Below are positions 1 to 10,397 of a stretch of DNA of 64,000 nt, piece after piece. Source of the DNA: Labyrinthula sp. Ha (taxonomy: Eukaryota > Sar > Bigyra > Labyrinthulida > Labyrinthulaceae). Under the pieces are notes generated by a model. The model ran no database searches. It was not told where the DNA came from and was given only the letters and a program-made list of their open reading frames with translations. How positions within the stretch are numbered: the first letter of the stretch is position 1; each line of letters starts with the position of its first letter. A program made the position numbers and the translations under genes. Location: the NCBI GenBank assembly GCA_015227615.1, contig JAALGZ010000005.1:1240001-1304000 (forward strand), written 5' to 3'.

Positions 1-1
1 G

Positions 2-2017
2 GTCTACATAGTTGTTTTTAACACTCGAGAACTGCTGAAAGAAGTGAGGCGACAGCGAAGCACACAAAAACAATACTTGAAGTTCTGGCTGAACTCGAAG
101 CGACTTCATGCTCCTAAAGCACCTGTTGTTCTAGTTGGAACTTTTAGCACAGGTTATTCTGCAGATGATATACAGGAGGCATCAGATTTGGTTGAAGAAG
201 TTGTGAAATCAACCAGAAGCTATCAAGTCCAATACTTCCATGATACTGATAGATACATACAAAGAAATTTCTATAGTTGTTTTTTTCCAATAGATAATAA
301 AACAAAAATGGGTATTCCTCCTCTAAAGAAAGAGATAGAAGAGATAATGCTCAATGACGAAAACATGAAAGACGAGGTTAACTTGAATGTATTGAGAATA
401 TATGACACATTAATGCAGACTAAGAAAGAATATTTGTCATTCCACGAGGTTGAGAAAATTCTAATCCATAGAAAAATCTTAACTTTGCGCCTCGAAGACA
501 TCTTGACATTTCTTTCTCATCGTGGTTTGATATTATATTTTCACTTGATCGAAACTCTAGAGAATTATGTTATATTGGAACCCAATTGGGTTATAAATGC
601 GATAACATCAGTTGTCTGGGACGTCAAGACCTATGATAACCTTCACCTTAGTATGGAAAATATGAGTTCTTTCAATGAATACTCCTTAACAGGCGTGCTT
701 CCTTCCCAACTTCTCGAAGCTATCTGGTTGTCAGCAGGCTATGACAAGGAAATACAAAGTTTTTTGCGAAAGTTGATGATTTTTTCCCTTTTGCTGTGTA
801 AGTATAGCTTTGCCCGGAAAAAGTCATACTATGTTCCGTCATGCATTCCCCGCAAGATCTCTGTAAAATTGCCTCCACAACAAGTATCACAATTCAGAGG
901 GCCTTATTTTGTATTAGATTTTTCTGGAGATTTTGTAAAGTCTAGCTACGAAAAAGTAAACTTTCTTCCAGCCGGTGTCTTTGAGAAACTTTTATGCATC
1001 TTAGTTGAGCACAGTGCATGCTTTGAGGAGAGCTTCGAACCAAAAATTGCTCATCATCGAGCAATTTTAAGTTTTGGTCCTGAACTACTTTTTTTGATGT
1101 ACATCGAATACAATGTCAAAAGCGAGCGGGCTAGTATTATATTTCGAACTATGAGAAACACAAGCCCAGAAGCTACAATTTCACTTGCACAGCAGGTGTC
1201 TTCGATGCTCTTAAGATTACAAGAGGAATTCTTCACTTTGGCTGTTTCTAATCAATCGCTTTGGTCGTGTGTTTTGGTGGTTCCCTCCTCTAAAAGAACG
1301 GGGTATGTTCTAGCGAGCTTTGATGCCTTGTATGAGAAGTTTAAGTCAAGCGATTACTGGGATGATACATTTAGACCACACAGAGCTAGTCATATATTTG
1401 TTACTCTTGCTGATTATAAGGACTGGCTTCCAAATAGAGAATTAGAGAGGTTCTCGCTGAAGAAAAAGTCCCTGGCAGATTCAGCAAGAGGCCTGGTTAA
1501 TGATCCTGTTTTTTTTCCACATCGTCGAAAGCATGTATACTTGCCTTCTAGTTGTCATTATCACTGCTTTCTTAGCTACAGGCAAGAAGATTCTATTGAT
1601 CTCGTTGGGAGGTTGCACGACCAGTTGCAGAGCATGGGATTTAGGTGTTGGTACGACCAAGAGTATGCTGGTCAATATGGACTTAATCTTGAAGCAATGC
1701 AAGAAGGCGTAAAACAGAGCATGGCCTATATACTGATCTTATCGGAAAATATTTTCAAGAGCAGTTATGTGGTGGAAGAATTTAAGGCTGCATTAGAGTA
1801 CGAACGTGACATTATTTTTCTTCACCATCCAAATACGGGTTCAAACTTTGGGCACTACATACAAGCCGCACCCGAAATAATTAAGGCTGCGTTCCGTGTT
1901 GTTGAGAGTATTCCAATAAGGAGGCGGAAACATGAGAAAATTGCGTTTCTGAAAAAACTCGAAAAGGAGTTGCATCGAATAGGACAATCATATTATCAAT
2001 TTGAGCGGAAAGGATGA
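2..2017 (+). CDS. Roco (Roc-COR) GTPase with C-terminal TIR domain, 5' partial
   Basis: The frame is open from base 2 to the TGA ending at 2017 (about 671 codons) and runs off the left edge, so the GTG at 44 is not the start. The first 60 residues read like the end of a Roc GTPase: a VVFN strand, then WLNS, HAPKAP and VVLVGT. The G4 motif that normally follows (THxD/NKxD) reads TFST here, so the guanine-specifying Asp appears lost. A COR-like region follows, including an ILEPNWVINAI stretch typical of COR. Residues about 518-665 form a TIR domain, with box 1 as FLSYR, box 2 as CWYD, and a conserved Glu in VVEEFKAAL at the place of the TIR NADase catalytic Glu. Inference: a signalling or innate-immune-type protein whose TIR may be an NADase or a scaffold. 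It converges on NDUFV1 with a 331-bp gap. Roc-COR plus TIR assignment is firm; activity is unknown. Confidence 0.85.
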   Translation, partial: VYIVVFNTRELLKEVRRQRSTQKQYLKFWLNSKRLHAPKAPVVLVGTFSTGYSADDIQEASDLVEEVVKSTRSYQVQYFHDTDRYIQRNFYSCFFPIDNKTKMGIPPLKKEIEEIMLNDENMKDEVNLNVLRIYDTLMQTKKEYLSFHEVEKILIHRKILTLRLEDILTFLSHRGLILYFHLIETLENYVILEPNWVINAITSVVWDVKTYDNLHLSMENMSSFNEYSLTGVLPSQLLEAIWLSAGYDKEIQSFLRKLMIFSLLLCKYSFARKKSYYVPSCIPRKISVKLPPQQVSQFRGPYFVLDFSGDFVKSSYEKVNFLPAGVFEKLLCILVEHSACFEESFEPKIAHHRAILSFGPELLFLMYIEYNVKSERASIIFRTMRNTSPEATISLAQQVSSMLLRLQEEFFTLAVSNQSLWSCVLVVPSSKRTGYVLASFDALYEKFKSSDYWDDTFRPHRASHIFVTLADYKDWLPNRELERFSLKKKSLADSARGLVNDPVFFPHRRKHVYLPSSCHYHCFLSYRQEDSIDLVGRLHDQLQSMGFRCWYDQEYAGQYGLNLEAMQEGVKQSMAYILILSENIFKSSYVVEEFKAALEYERDIIFLHHPNTGSNFGHYIQAAPEIIKAAFRVVESIPIRRRKHEKIAFLKKLEKELHRIGQSYYQFERKG

Positions 2018-2348
2018 ATATAGAAAGTGTTAGGACTAACAGTATAGTCTAGTTCCCGTGTAGGTTTCGCCTGTCAGGGAGTAATTAGTTTATGGGCTTA
2101 AAGTATATTGTTGAGTTCATCATATGTTATTCTAGATAAAACTCTCGTATAGACCTTGGGGTTGCTTTTATAAACTCAGTTCTCCATTACAAAGGCTAAG
2201 CCTAAGCATCGAAACAGTAAGCACAGACATGTACCCTTTGTTCTCACTTGCTTCCCATTAAATACTACCCTGGTATAAAAACAAAGCGCTTTTTCTCAGT
2301 TCAAGATATTTAGATAAGAAAACTGGAAAACTTTTTACGTCTTACATG

Positions 2349-3874
2349 TTATGATCCTGGGGTATATGTGGTTCCCTCTGCATGTTGATCTAGCCACTCA
2401 GTATTGGTCACTTCGGCACCTGTCCACGCGTCTTGATCTTTGTAATTTGGGTTAGCATCTCCAGTGGAGGCTCTATCTTGAAGTTCTTCCCAATAATTTT
2501 TAATTAAACCCTGCACAGGCCAAGCAGCAGCATCCCCAAGAGCGCAGATCGTATGTCCTTCAATTTGTCTAGTGATCTCCTCAAGCATTGCAACTTCTCT
2601 TTGATCACCATTTCCGTCTTCTAACCGGGTTAGAATCTGTTCCAACCACCCAGTCCCTTCTCTGCATGGGCTGCACTGGCCACAAGATTCATGCGCGTAA
2701 AAATGTGCTAGCCTTCTTATTCCTTTCACCATATCGAAGCTTTTATCAAAAACTGTCACAGCGGCAGTTCCTAATCCACTTCCACGAGCCTAAGGTGAGT
2801 AAATACAAATTAAGTTACCCGAAGATCATCAAAATCCATAAGGGCCTCATCACACTCTGATTTAGGAAGCAATGGGACTGAAGATCCACCTGGAATAATG
2901 GCCTGCAAATTTGCATCCCAACCGTCGCCTCGAACACCACCACAGTGCATCTCAATCAAGTCCCGAAGTGGAATAGACATTTCTTCCTCCACGGTTATAG
3001 GGTTATTCACATGACCAGATATGCAAAATAACTTAGTTCCAGAATTATTCTTTCTTCCTAAGCCTGCAAACCAATCTGGACCCCTTCTCAAAATAGTAGG
3101 AGAAACTGCAACTGTCTCTACATTTGTAACTGTTGTAGGGCATCCATACAGCCCAGTATCAGCTGGGAACGGTGGCTAAAATAAAAAAAAAACAAGTTAT
3201 ACCTTGAGCCTTGGCTTTCCTTGTCGGCCTTCTAGACTCTCAATTAAAGCAGTTTCCTCCCCGCATATATAAGCACCTGCACCTCTATGCAAATAAACAT
3301 CGAAATCATATCCGGACCCAGAAGCGTTCTTTCCAATCATTCCAGCCTCATAAGCCTCATAAATCGCTTTGTCTAGAAGCATAGCCTCATTAAAAAACTC
3401 ACCTCTGATATAGATATATGCTGCTCTTGCTCTCATAGCAAAACCAGCAACAAGGCATCCTTCAATTAGTTTATGAGGTTCTTTTCTCAAAATTTCTCTA
3501 TCCTTGCAAGTACCTGGTTCACTTTCGTCAGCATTAACAACAAGAAAGGATGGGCGACCGTCACTTTGCTTCGGCATAAAAGACCATTTCAACCCAGATG
3601 GAAATCCAGCTCCCCCACGACCTCTAAGTCCAGAAGCCTTCATCTGCTCTACAATCCACTCAGGGCCCATAGCAAGAAGATCTTTCGTTCTGTAGTAGTC
3701 TCCTAATTTTTGAGCTGTTTTGATATTGTTTGGTAGCTCTCCATATAGATTCTGGAAAATTCTGTCCTGATCCTTTAAACCACCATGTACTCTAATGTGA
3801 GTATTTGCTGATGTTTCCGCAGCGGTTGACAATCGCCTCAAGTGTCGCAGATAGACGCGAGATGTGCTGAACAT
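2349..3874 (-). CDS. NDUFV1: NADH dehydrogenase (ubiquinone) flavoprotein 1, mitochondrial complex I 51-kDa subunit
   Basis: This subunit holds the FMN and the N3 4Fe-4S cluster and oxidises NADH in the matrix arm of complex I. Three exons on the minus strand, 3874-3203, 3175-2819 and 2789-2349, join in frame (672, 357 and 441 nt, both introns phase 0) to give 489 aa, close to the usual 460-490. The introns are only 27 nt (3176-3202) and 29 nt (2790-2818), each with GTA..AG ends. Residues 1-20 are a Ser/Arg-rich mitochondrial presequence. The FMN loop [10 protein letters not shown] is near residue 85, NADESEPGT near 114, and [13 protein letters not shown] near 200. The cluster ligands are in ESCGQCSPC (Cys379, 382, 385) and HTICALGD (Cys425). 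All key residues are present. The gene converges with the Roco-TIR gene. Confidence 0.97.
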
Positions 3875-3997
3875 TGTTTTCGAGGAAAGACTTTATTTTT
3901 GATACTAAATATTTGAAATTTGGGTTGTTTCAATAAGGGCATATTTTACTGTACTTTTCAAATGATATCAATACATTGCAACAACTAAGTGCACAAA

Positions 3998-4310
3998 CTG
4001 AGGAAAATTGTTCACTGAGGAATTGAGGATCCTCAAACGCAAATTCACTAAAAGAAAATGCTATGAGTTTTTAGAATCCATAAACTCAGTTATGAAGCTC
4101 TAAGTGCTGAGCGAGAACCTCATTGAGGATTTTCAATTCCTCAAAAAAAGCTACGCTCAGTTCCTCAATGAGTTCCTCAGACAATTCTTCAGCCAAGAAT
4201 CAGCAATGAGTTCCCAATTCCTTACTCAATGCGGCATAGACACGTACTAAGACTCACTAAATTACACTAAGAGTTCCTACAAGCCCAATTGATTGCTCAC
4301 TGAGGATTCA
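3998..4310. repeat. Cluster of degenerate TCCTCAATGAG-type palindromic motifs
   Basis: Short blocks such as ACTGAGGA, ATTGAGGA, TCCTCAAT, CTCAATGAG and GAGTTCCTCA recur about a dozen times on both strands within about 310 bp. Examples are TGAGGATCCTCA near 4024 and TCCTCAATGAGTTCCTCA near 4153. The cluster lies 120-440 bp upstream of the NDUFV1 start. It could be a decayed foldback element, an array of regulatory sites or simple repeat drift. One copy of TCCTCAATGAG also occurs near 58610. Confidence 0.55.
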
Positions 4311-7300
4311 CTCTGCACCCAGAGTGATAATAGGTGTAAGGCAATTTCTCACACAGATGTTTGCTAAATTTTGAAAAAAAATCTTGCCCACTGGGAATGA
4401 ATGAGAATTGTCTCAAGAATCTTTCTCTAGAACTGGGAAGTTTTGATATTCCTACTGATAAACAGGGCAAATGAACCATTTATGGAATCTCTTAGTTACT
4501 AATGCTTTCTGATATATTATTATCGTGCCAGTACCAAAATAGAGCTTAAATCAGGGTTAATAGCTGATAATATAAATTTGGTTATCCATTAAATTAGTCA
4601 GCTTCTAAGGAATGATTTTAGCCTACATTAGGCAGCATATCTAATGGACCATATGGCCTTTTGAGCAATAACCGAGGTTTTTCTTTAGAAGTTTTTAAGA
4701 AATAGAAAAAAATTCAGAGATTATTTAAGAAAGACTCGAGAGATTAATTGAAGAAATTTGGGGGGGGTAATTAATTTCTCAATGAATAAATTCCACAAAC
4801 TGCGTCTCTGGATGCAAGATCCTGTTGGGTCTTGGGAGCCCCAGTTAAGGATTCATATAATCCCTGCTAATTAAGAAAGAATGAATACTAAAACAGAAAC
4901 GTAATTCAGTAAACTAAGCACAACGAGGATGATACTTTCGTTTTTATTGTTATACCGCTTCGCTATAGTAGCTCGATGCACCGAGGAATCTTCCAAGTAA
5001 ACACCTTGTGACTAAACCTTCAAACCACATTTGACCAAGGAAGTTCCGTGGGTATTATCGCCTTAATAAAAATAATAACCTATAGTTGACTATATAGTTT
5101 TAGTGAAAAATATGTCTCCGAATTCGTCACCGAAGCAACGAAGACACGTCAAATTGATAAAGAAGTTATGGCAAGTTGCTTCTAGTTATGCCATGTCAGG
5201 AGCTCTCAATTAGCGTAGCATGTATTTTCACAAGCTCATAATTGGCCTATAGCTTCTAGTTTGAACAAGTAGTACCATTTGCTTACATTGAGGTCTGGTT
5301 TTATTTTCCAAAATTTGTGTTTTAAATTTTCGAACAAAATAAAGTATGCTTTGAGGGAGGATATTACCTGGGAATGGTGATTTTCATCCTTTTTTTCAAA
5401 TAATGGAATTTGTTGGAGGTTTTTCATTTTATTTGTTTAGGATCAATGATGGGTAAGACAATTTCTATTAAAAATAAATTGCTTAGGGAAAGCTCAAATG
5501 GCAAGTGTGTCTCGATCTGGATTATTCTTCGAACTTAACAACTAGAAACTGCATAAACTAGAGGTTAGACGAAAATCTGATTATATATAACAAATTTTCG
5601 ATAGGAGTTGTTAAAGACTTGCTAAAAGGAGTTTTGGTTGGAAACTGTCAATCGTTTTCCATACATTAAACAAGCATCTTTTGTAGTAAGTATGATGAGA
5701 GCTCAGAAATACTACACTTTTTGAACCAAGGTAAGCATATACTAGTCAGATCTAATTTAGTTGAAGAGTGTGACAATATTTGGGAAGATATTTAGGTACA
5801 CACGGCGAGAAGTTTTATCAAAAGAAAGGTTTGGCTCAAGAATAACTTTTTTGAACATCTACCTATGGATTGCAAATACCTGATACCAGAAGCAATAATG
5901 AATCCTATCGCAATTAATTTTGCGATGAATTCATACTATGTGAGTCTCACGTCCATAATGAGAATGATGGTACAAGCTAATGCTGGAATCAGGTACAGAA
6001 AAATGTTCATCAGTTAAGAAGCAGAATAATTGTTTCCATGAAAAGCAGAACAAGAAATGAAATAGTTATTGTCGTGGAAATTACTCGACCCAACCGAGAA
6101 TCGTTTCAGAAAAAATATGGTTGTTTATGAAATATTAATTCCAGGGATACTAAATAATGGAAACTATTCAACTTAATGAAATTTTATAAGGAATTCAGCT
6201 TTAATACTAGTTTCGACGCTCCAAACATACCTCAAATAATGTTGGAGGAGCATCTTAATATCCATGGAGCTTGTTCGGGGGGTTAACCATACACCCAAAG
6301 TGTTCACAATACTTGTAGATCCTTATGAGGCATTGTCAAAATGATTCAATTGATGCGGAAATTCCAGAGCTCACAAAAAAGATAGCAGAGTTCAGCTGCG
6401 AAATGACTGAACCGAGTTCATATAAATATATATATATAAGTAACTAGAGAACAATCCCGCTACTGAAATAAAGGAAACCCTGTAGAGCGGCACCCGTTAT
6501 ATTATGGATGGGAAAAAGTGCTGGTTAAAATGTGTGATTAAATGAAAATATTGTGTTGGGAAATGATGAGAACATGTGTTCGATTCTCAAGAAATTTATA
6601 GGGTCAGTTGGAAAGAGTATCAAATGATATACCTAATAATAATATGAAAACTCCCTCAATCAGCTTATAGGAACTTTAAGAAAAATTGACATTGAAATAA
6701 AAATATGAAAGGAGCTATATTTTTGAGTTTTAGCGGGTACTTCTGGAGCAGAAATTTATTTTTATTAATCGATACATCGTTAGTTAGTCTATGTTTAAGT
6801 CACCCAGCACTGACATCGGCTTGATCCACATTCTTTCCTTCATTTCAGTCTTTTATAATTAAAATCCTCTGTTTTGCTAAGAAAAAGCATTTTTATATAC
6901 TATAAAGGATCATAGGTGTAGCTATTCTGAGCTAGGTTTTTCTCTAGAGACAAAAAAAAATCTGATCGAACTTTTGAAATAAACGAGTTGACACAGAAAA
7001 GCTCTTTAACTCTTTTCAGTACTATAAACCACATTAATTGGAGCAAGTAAGTTAATTATTTTGAGTCTAAAGAAATACCTGATTCAATGTACATAAAGTC
7101 CAATTGTTGGTGAAAATCTTGTTTCTTCCTGTTGTTTTCATGGACATTCTAGTCATCACGTTTCTACATTATGACTAGTACTAAGAAATGGGTTATTTTT
7201 GTGGATCTAAACACAACTTCTGAAAATGAATAATGCTAAAGTAATGAATTTCATGTCCAAGTTTTACCTGGATGATGAGAAAGAGCGTTCTTATTTCAAG

Positions 7301-7706
7301 TTTGTTCGTTGTGTTGACTTATCACAAGAACATTTCCCCCAAGAATACTTTAATCATGAAGATTCAAAGCGAATAAAAAATCTTCCATTTCATATCTATG
7401 TGTTGAATAAAAATATTTAAAGGCTCTTTCATACCGCTTTTTCTGTTGGCTTTTTTTCCATGAGCTTCTGAAAAAACACGAGAAAAATGAACGCGTGCTT
7501 CCAGTAAAACCAATCAAAACAAATTTTCAAACAGGTTTAATATATTAGAGGAATGTGTAATCACTCATACAGGAATTCTATTTATTATTAACTTGAATTT
7601 ATCATAGCATTCAAGTCTTGGGTATGGTTCAAACATCAGAGTAAAACAAATATTGCCACCAATTCGGATAATAATATATAATGTACAGGGGAAAGGTCAT
7701 ATTAGA
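4311..7706. other. AT-rich gene-free interval
   Basis: No supported gene. It contains an 8-G run near 4758, a short AT dinucleotide stretch near 6424-6440, and short open frames near 5815-6015 and 7226-7420 that resemble no family I know. The 5.8-6.4 kb part has a long, nearly open frame that may be a worn-out coding remnant, but I cannot assign it. Confidence 0.5.
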
Positions 7707-7787
7707 GGCAACGTGTCCGAGTGGTTAAGGAGGCAGATTCGAAATCTGCTGCCGTAAGGCGCGTAGGTTCGAATCCTGCCGTTGTCG
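7707..7787 (+). tRNA. tRNA-Ser(CGA)
   Basis: An 81-nt cloverleaf without intron. The acceptor stem GGCAACG (7707-7713) pairs with CGTTGTC (7780-7786) with one G-T wobble, and G7787 is the discriminator. The D arm contains GAGTGGTTAAGG. The anticodon stem GCAGA/TCTGC encloses the loop TTCGAAA, with anticodon CGA at 7740-7742 reading UCG. A long class II variable arm (GCC-GTAA-GGC) and the T loop GTTCGAATC follow. The long variable arm fits serine. The internal A box (TGTCCGAGTGG) and B box (GGTTCGAATCC) would serve as the Pol III promoter. Confidence 0.96.
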
Positions 7788-7791
7788 TTTT
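7788..7791 (+). terminator. RNA polymerase III T-tract terminator of tRNA-Ser
   Basis: Four T residues directly follow the discriminator base of the tRNA, the minimal Pol III termination signal. Confidence 0.75.
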
Positions 7792-8305
7792 GATGAAACT
7801 GAGGCTAGTTTATCATACAAATGAAACAGGAAGACGAAGGAAACGAAAAAAGAGTGATTACGAAGGAAAAAACAAAACTGCAATGGATGAAAAATTTAGC
7901 ATTCACACCTGATGCTCACTATGGTGTAAAAAATCTGTCGTCTTTTGTATTCTGTTTTCGCTTTTCTTTACATCTTTTAGGACTGCTTCGACATTTCAAA
8001 TCACTTGGAACGTAGTAAACTAAAAGAGTTCCAACTGAATAAAGTAGAACGTAAAATCGGTAATAAAATATTTAAAATTTATTATTAGGTTATCAGTACA
8101 TATACCCACGTGGAGTTTCAAGATCCAGTTCCTTTCTGGAGAACCTTAAACAAGAAAAATCTGAAGCTACAGTGTCAAAAATCCTTTTGAAAACCACCAA
8201 AAATAAAATCCAGAGGAGTAGTTTTTTCTAATTTAGTTATTTATAGAGTTCCCTGGTCTTCCATCAGTAGATTTATTCATTTCCAGGTTAGTTGGAAAAG
8301 AAATT

Positions 8306-9384
8306 ATGACCTTATCCAGTTTCCAATATTGGTTCAAAGTATTTTTTGTATCCTTGTTCACGTTTAGGAGTTTTTCAGAGAAGAATTTTCTATTTTTCAA
8401 TTTGTGCAATGTGAAAACGAAGTTCCATTGTTTTTTCAGCAAGAAAAAGATGGTAAGGTTTTTAATGTGTTGTTAGATCTTCTGTCCAAACATAACTGTC
8501 CTATAAATAAAAGCACATTTCTTTTGCAGACGGTGTACTTGAAAAAAAAATATTCTGATATATCTAATTATTCTGTTGAAGATAATGCTAGGCTGAGAAA
8601 AATGTACACAGTCGATATGATTGGCTACATTAAAGCCAAAACACAGGACTGCTTTGAGTTCAAGATACAGAAAAAAGGTCCAATTAATCTAAAATCTTTT
8701 CGAAGACACTCTTTCTCAAAGAATAAACGTATATCTTATGAAATATTTTCAAAGCACACAGAAACAATTTTTCATTATGAAAAAATAACAGAACTTTCTT
8801 ATTCACTCAAACTCTCTGTGGCGCATTGTGAATCTCAGCTACTTGATCGCAAGGATTTCATCAAAGAATATTTGAAAATAATTCTATCAATGCGGAATAA
8901 AAACAACTTGCTTAAACCTCTACCTTTGAAAATATGCTGTATATTGTTGGAAACTCTTTATCAACTTCTACATTATGGAAATTTCGATGCACTCCAAGCT
9001 GCAAACACCTTCTTTATTCTAGCTAGACATTTAGTTTGTTTTACTTTCTCTGGAAGTTATAAACCAGAATGCTTATCCTTAGATCCTTCATCGAAAAATT
9101 ACCTTCGATTGCTTACAAAGAGCATGAAAAAAACAAAAGGACTCTTAAGATATTTTGATAAGTTTAATCTTCTCTATGGTACATACTCTGGACTTTGCAG
9201 CTATGATTGGAATCCGCTTCAAAGGCTAGTTGTTAGAAAACGGAATAGATTTTTCTACATGGAAGAATCAGCAGCACAAGAACCTGAGGAAAGTGTCAAT
9301 GAGAAAGAAAGCGCTGAGTGGTTTCGAATAGAAGGGCTTAAACAACCTGAAGCACTTTCGAAGAAGCGAAGATTAAATGATTGA
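8306..9384 (+). CDS. Compact MED12-like protein (tentative)
   Basis: The main frame runs 8368-9384 but lacks a good ATG near its 5' end. An ATG at 8306 with 11 codons, followed by a 29-nt intron (8339-8367, GTATTT..TTTAG), joins it in phase 0. That intron removes the in-frame TAG at 8365-8367. The product is about 349 aa. A second possible intron of 24 nt (8453-8476) is in frame and undecided. The N-terminus (WFKEFF..., VPLFF, NVLLDLLSKHNCPINKSTFLLQTVYL) resembles the Med12 N-terminal domain, which has a vP...LL..L....VP..RA.WLIKv pattern and supports the Mediator CDK8 kinase module. The remainder is helical without known motifs and ends in a basic KKRR tail. MED12 proteins are usually far longer, so this would be a reduced version. 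Family call is weak; the gene itself is well supported. It converges on MEMO1 with 11 bp between stops. Confidence 0.5.
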
Positions 9385-9395
9385 ACAATTTGCAT

Positions 9396-10397
9396 TTACT
9401 TTGATAGGACAACTGCTGAAACATAGGATACTGAGCTGTCTCTTCGACTTTTCACTTTGCTGGATTGATCGTACTTGACAAGCTTTAGCTCGATAGAGTC
9501 TCTTAACTCAGATTGGCAGATTGCGCCTAAGAGTATTGAAACTGGATGTCTTCCACATACGGTGTTTCTAGTAGTCTTTAAGTAGTTTACCCATCCTTCG
9601 AAATCTAAATTTTCCAATAGTTCAACTCCAATTTTGTCCAATTTCTCAATACTCTTATAAATCTCTTCTTGACCAAACTCATCGTACTTGTGGGTATATT
9701 GAAAGCGTTCTCCCCAATGGCAAAAATCCGTACTAACCACAAATAGATTCTCTGGATTAGCTAAGTAACGCGCAAAGACTCCACCAAAATATTTTTCTTG
9801 CTTTGTTGAAATATTTCCAACCATGATAGGGACTAATTTTACATTCGCATTTTGTAGTGTTTTTACTATGTAAGGAAAATGCATTTCTAGAGAGTGTTCT
9901 TCTTCATCTTCTTCTTTTGACAACTCATGAAACTATATTTACAAATACAGTAAGCTTTACAGTGTGTTGAGATTTGAGCTCGTTTATCATCTCCACATCA
10001 ACCTTCATGTTTCCTATAGGAGAGGTGTATTCCTCTTGGGTAGAGACTGCACAGTTTTCGAAATAGAAATGATGACTTGGACCTAGTAAGAATACCCTTT
10101 TTAGCTTTTTTTTTCTATCTTCGGATAAATTTTGTATATATTTGTATCCATATGCTGCTGTTTTGCCAGAATAGAAAAACCCTAACATTAAAAAAATAAA
10201 AGAGGTTTACCTGCGTGTGGACCAATGATTGCCAACAATTCTCCTTCTTGAGCAGTGGTTAGATCATTTAGATTTGATTCTAACTCATTTGCAAGCTGTT
10301 TTGGGTTAGCGGTGTACCAGGAGCCTGCGTGAGAAGCTTCACGTTGTTTCATGTGTATCTTTCTTATGTGTTTGTCTACTAATGCTAATCGGGACAA
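9396..10397 (-). CDS. MEMO1: MEMO1 family protein
   Basis: Three minus-strand exons, 10397-10211, 10181-9961 and 9932-9396, join in frame (187, 221 and 537 nt) to 314 aa, close to human MEMO1 (297). The introns are 29 nt (10182-10210, phase 1) and 28 nt (9933-9960, phase 0). MEMO proteins share the fold of LigB-type dioxygenases and bind a metal. In animals they act in receptor-driven motility and copper or redox control. Conserved residues are visible: REASHAGSWY near 19-28, PHAG with His61, GPSHH with His99/100, EHSLEMHFPY, STDFCHWGERF, and CGRHP. Residue 16 is an alternative Met directly before the conserved block and could be the true start. The stop lies 11 bp from the converging MED12-like gene. 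Confidence 0.95.

Noticed and set aside
44-46. GTG as start of the Roco-TIR protein
   Set aside because: The frame is open from base 2 and the upstream residues match Roc sequence, so the gene begins outside the window.
7226-7420. 64-codon frame as a gene
   Set aside because: No recognised family and no credible splice partner; a nearby ATG frame at 7171 stops after about 20 codons.
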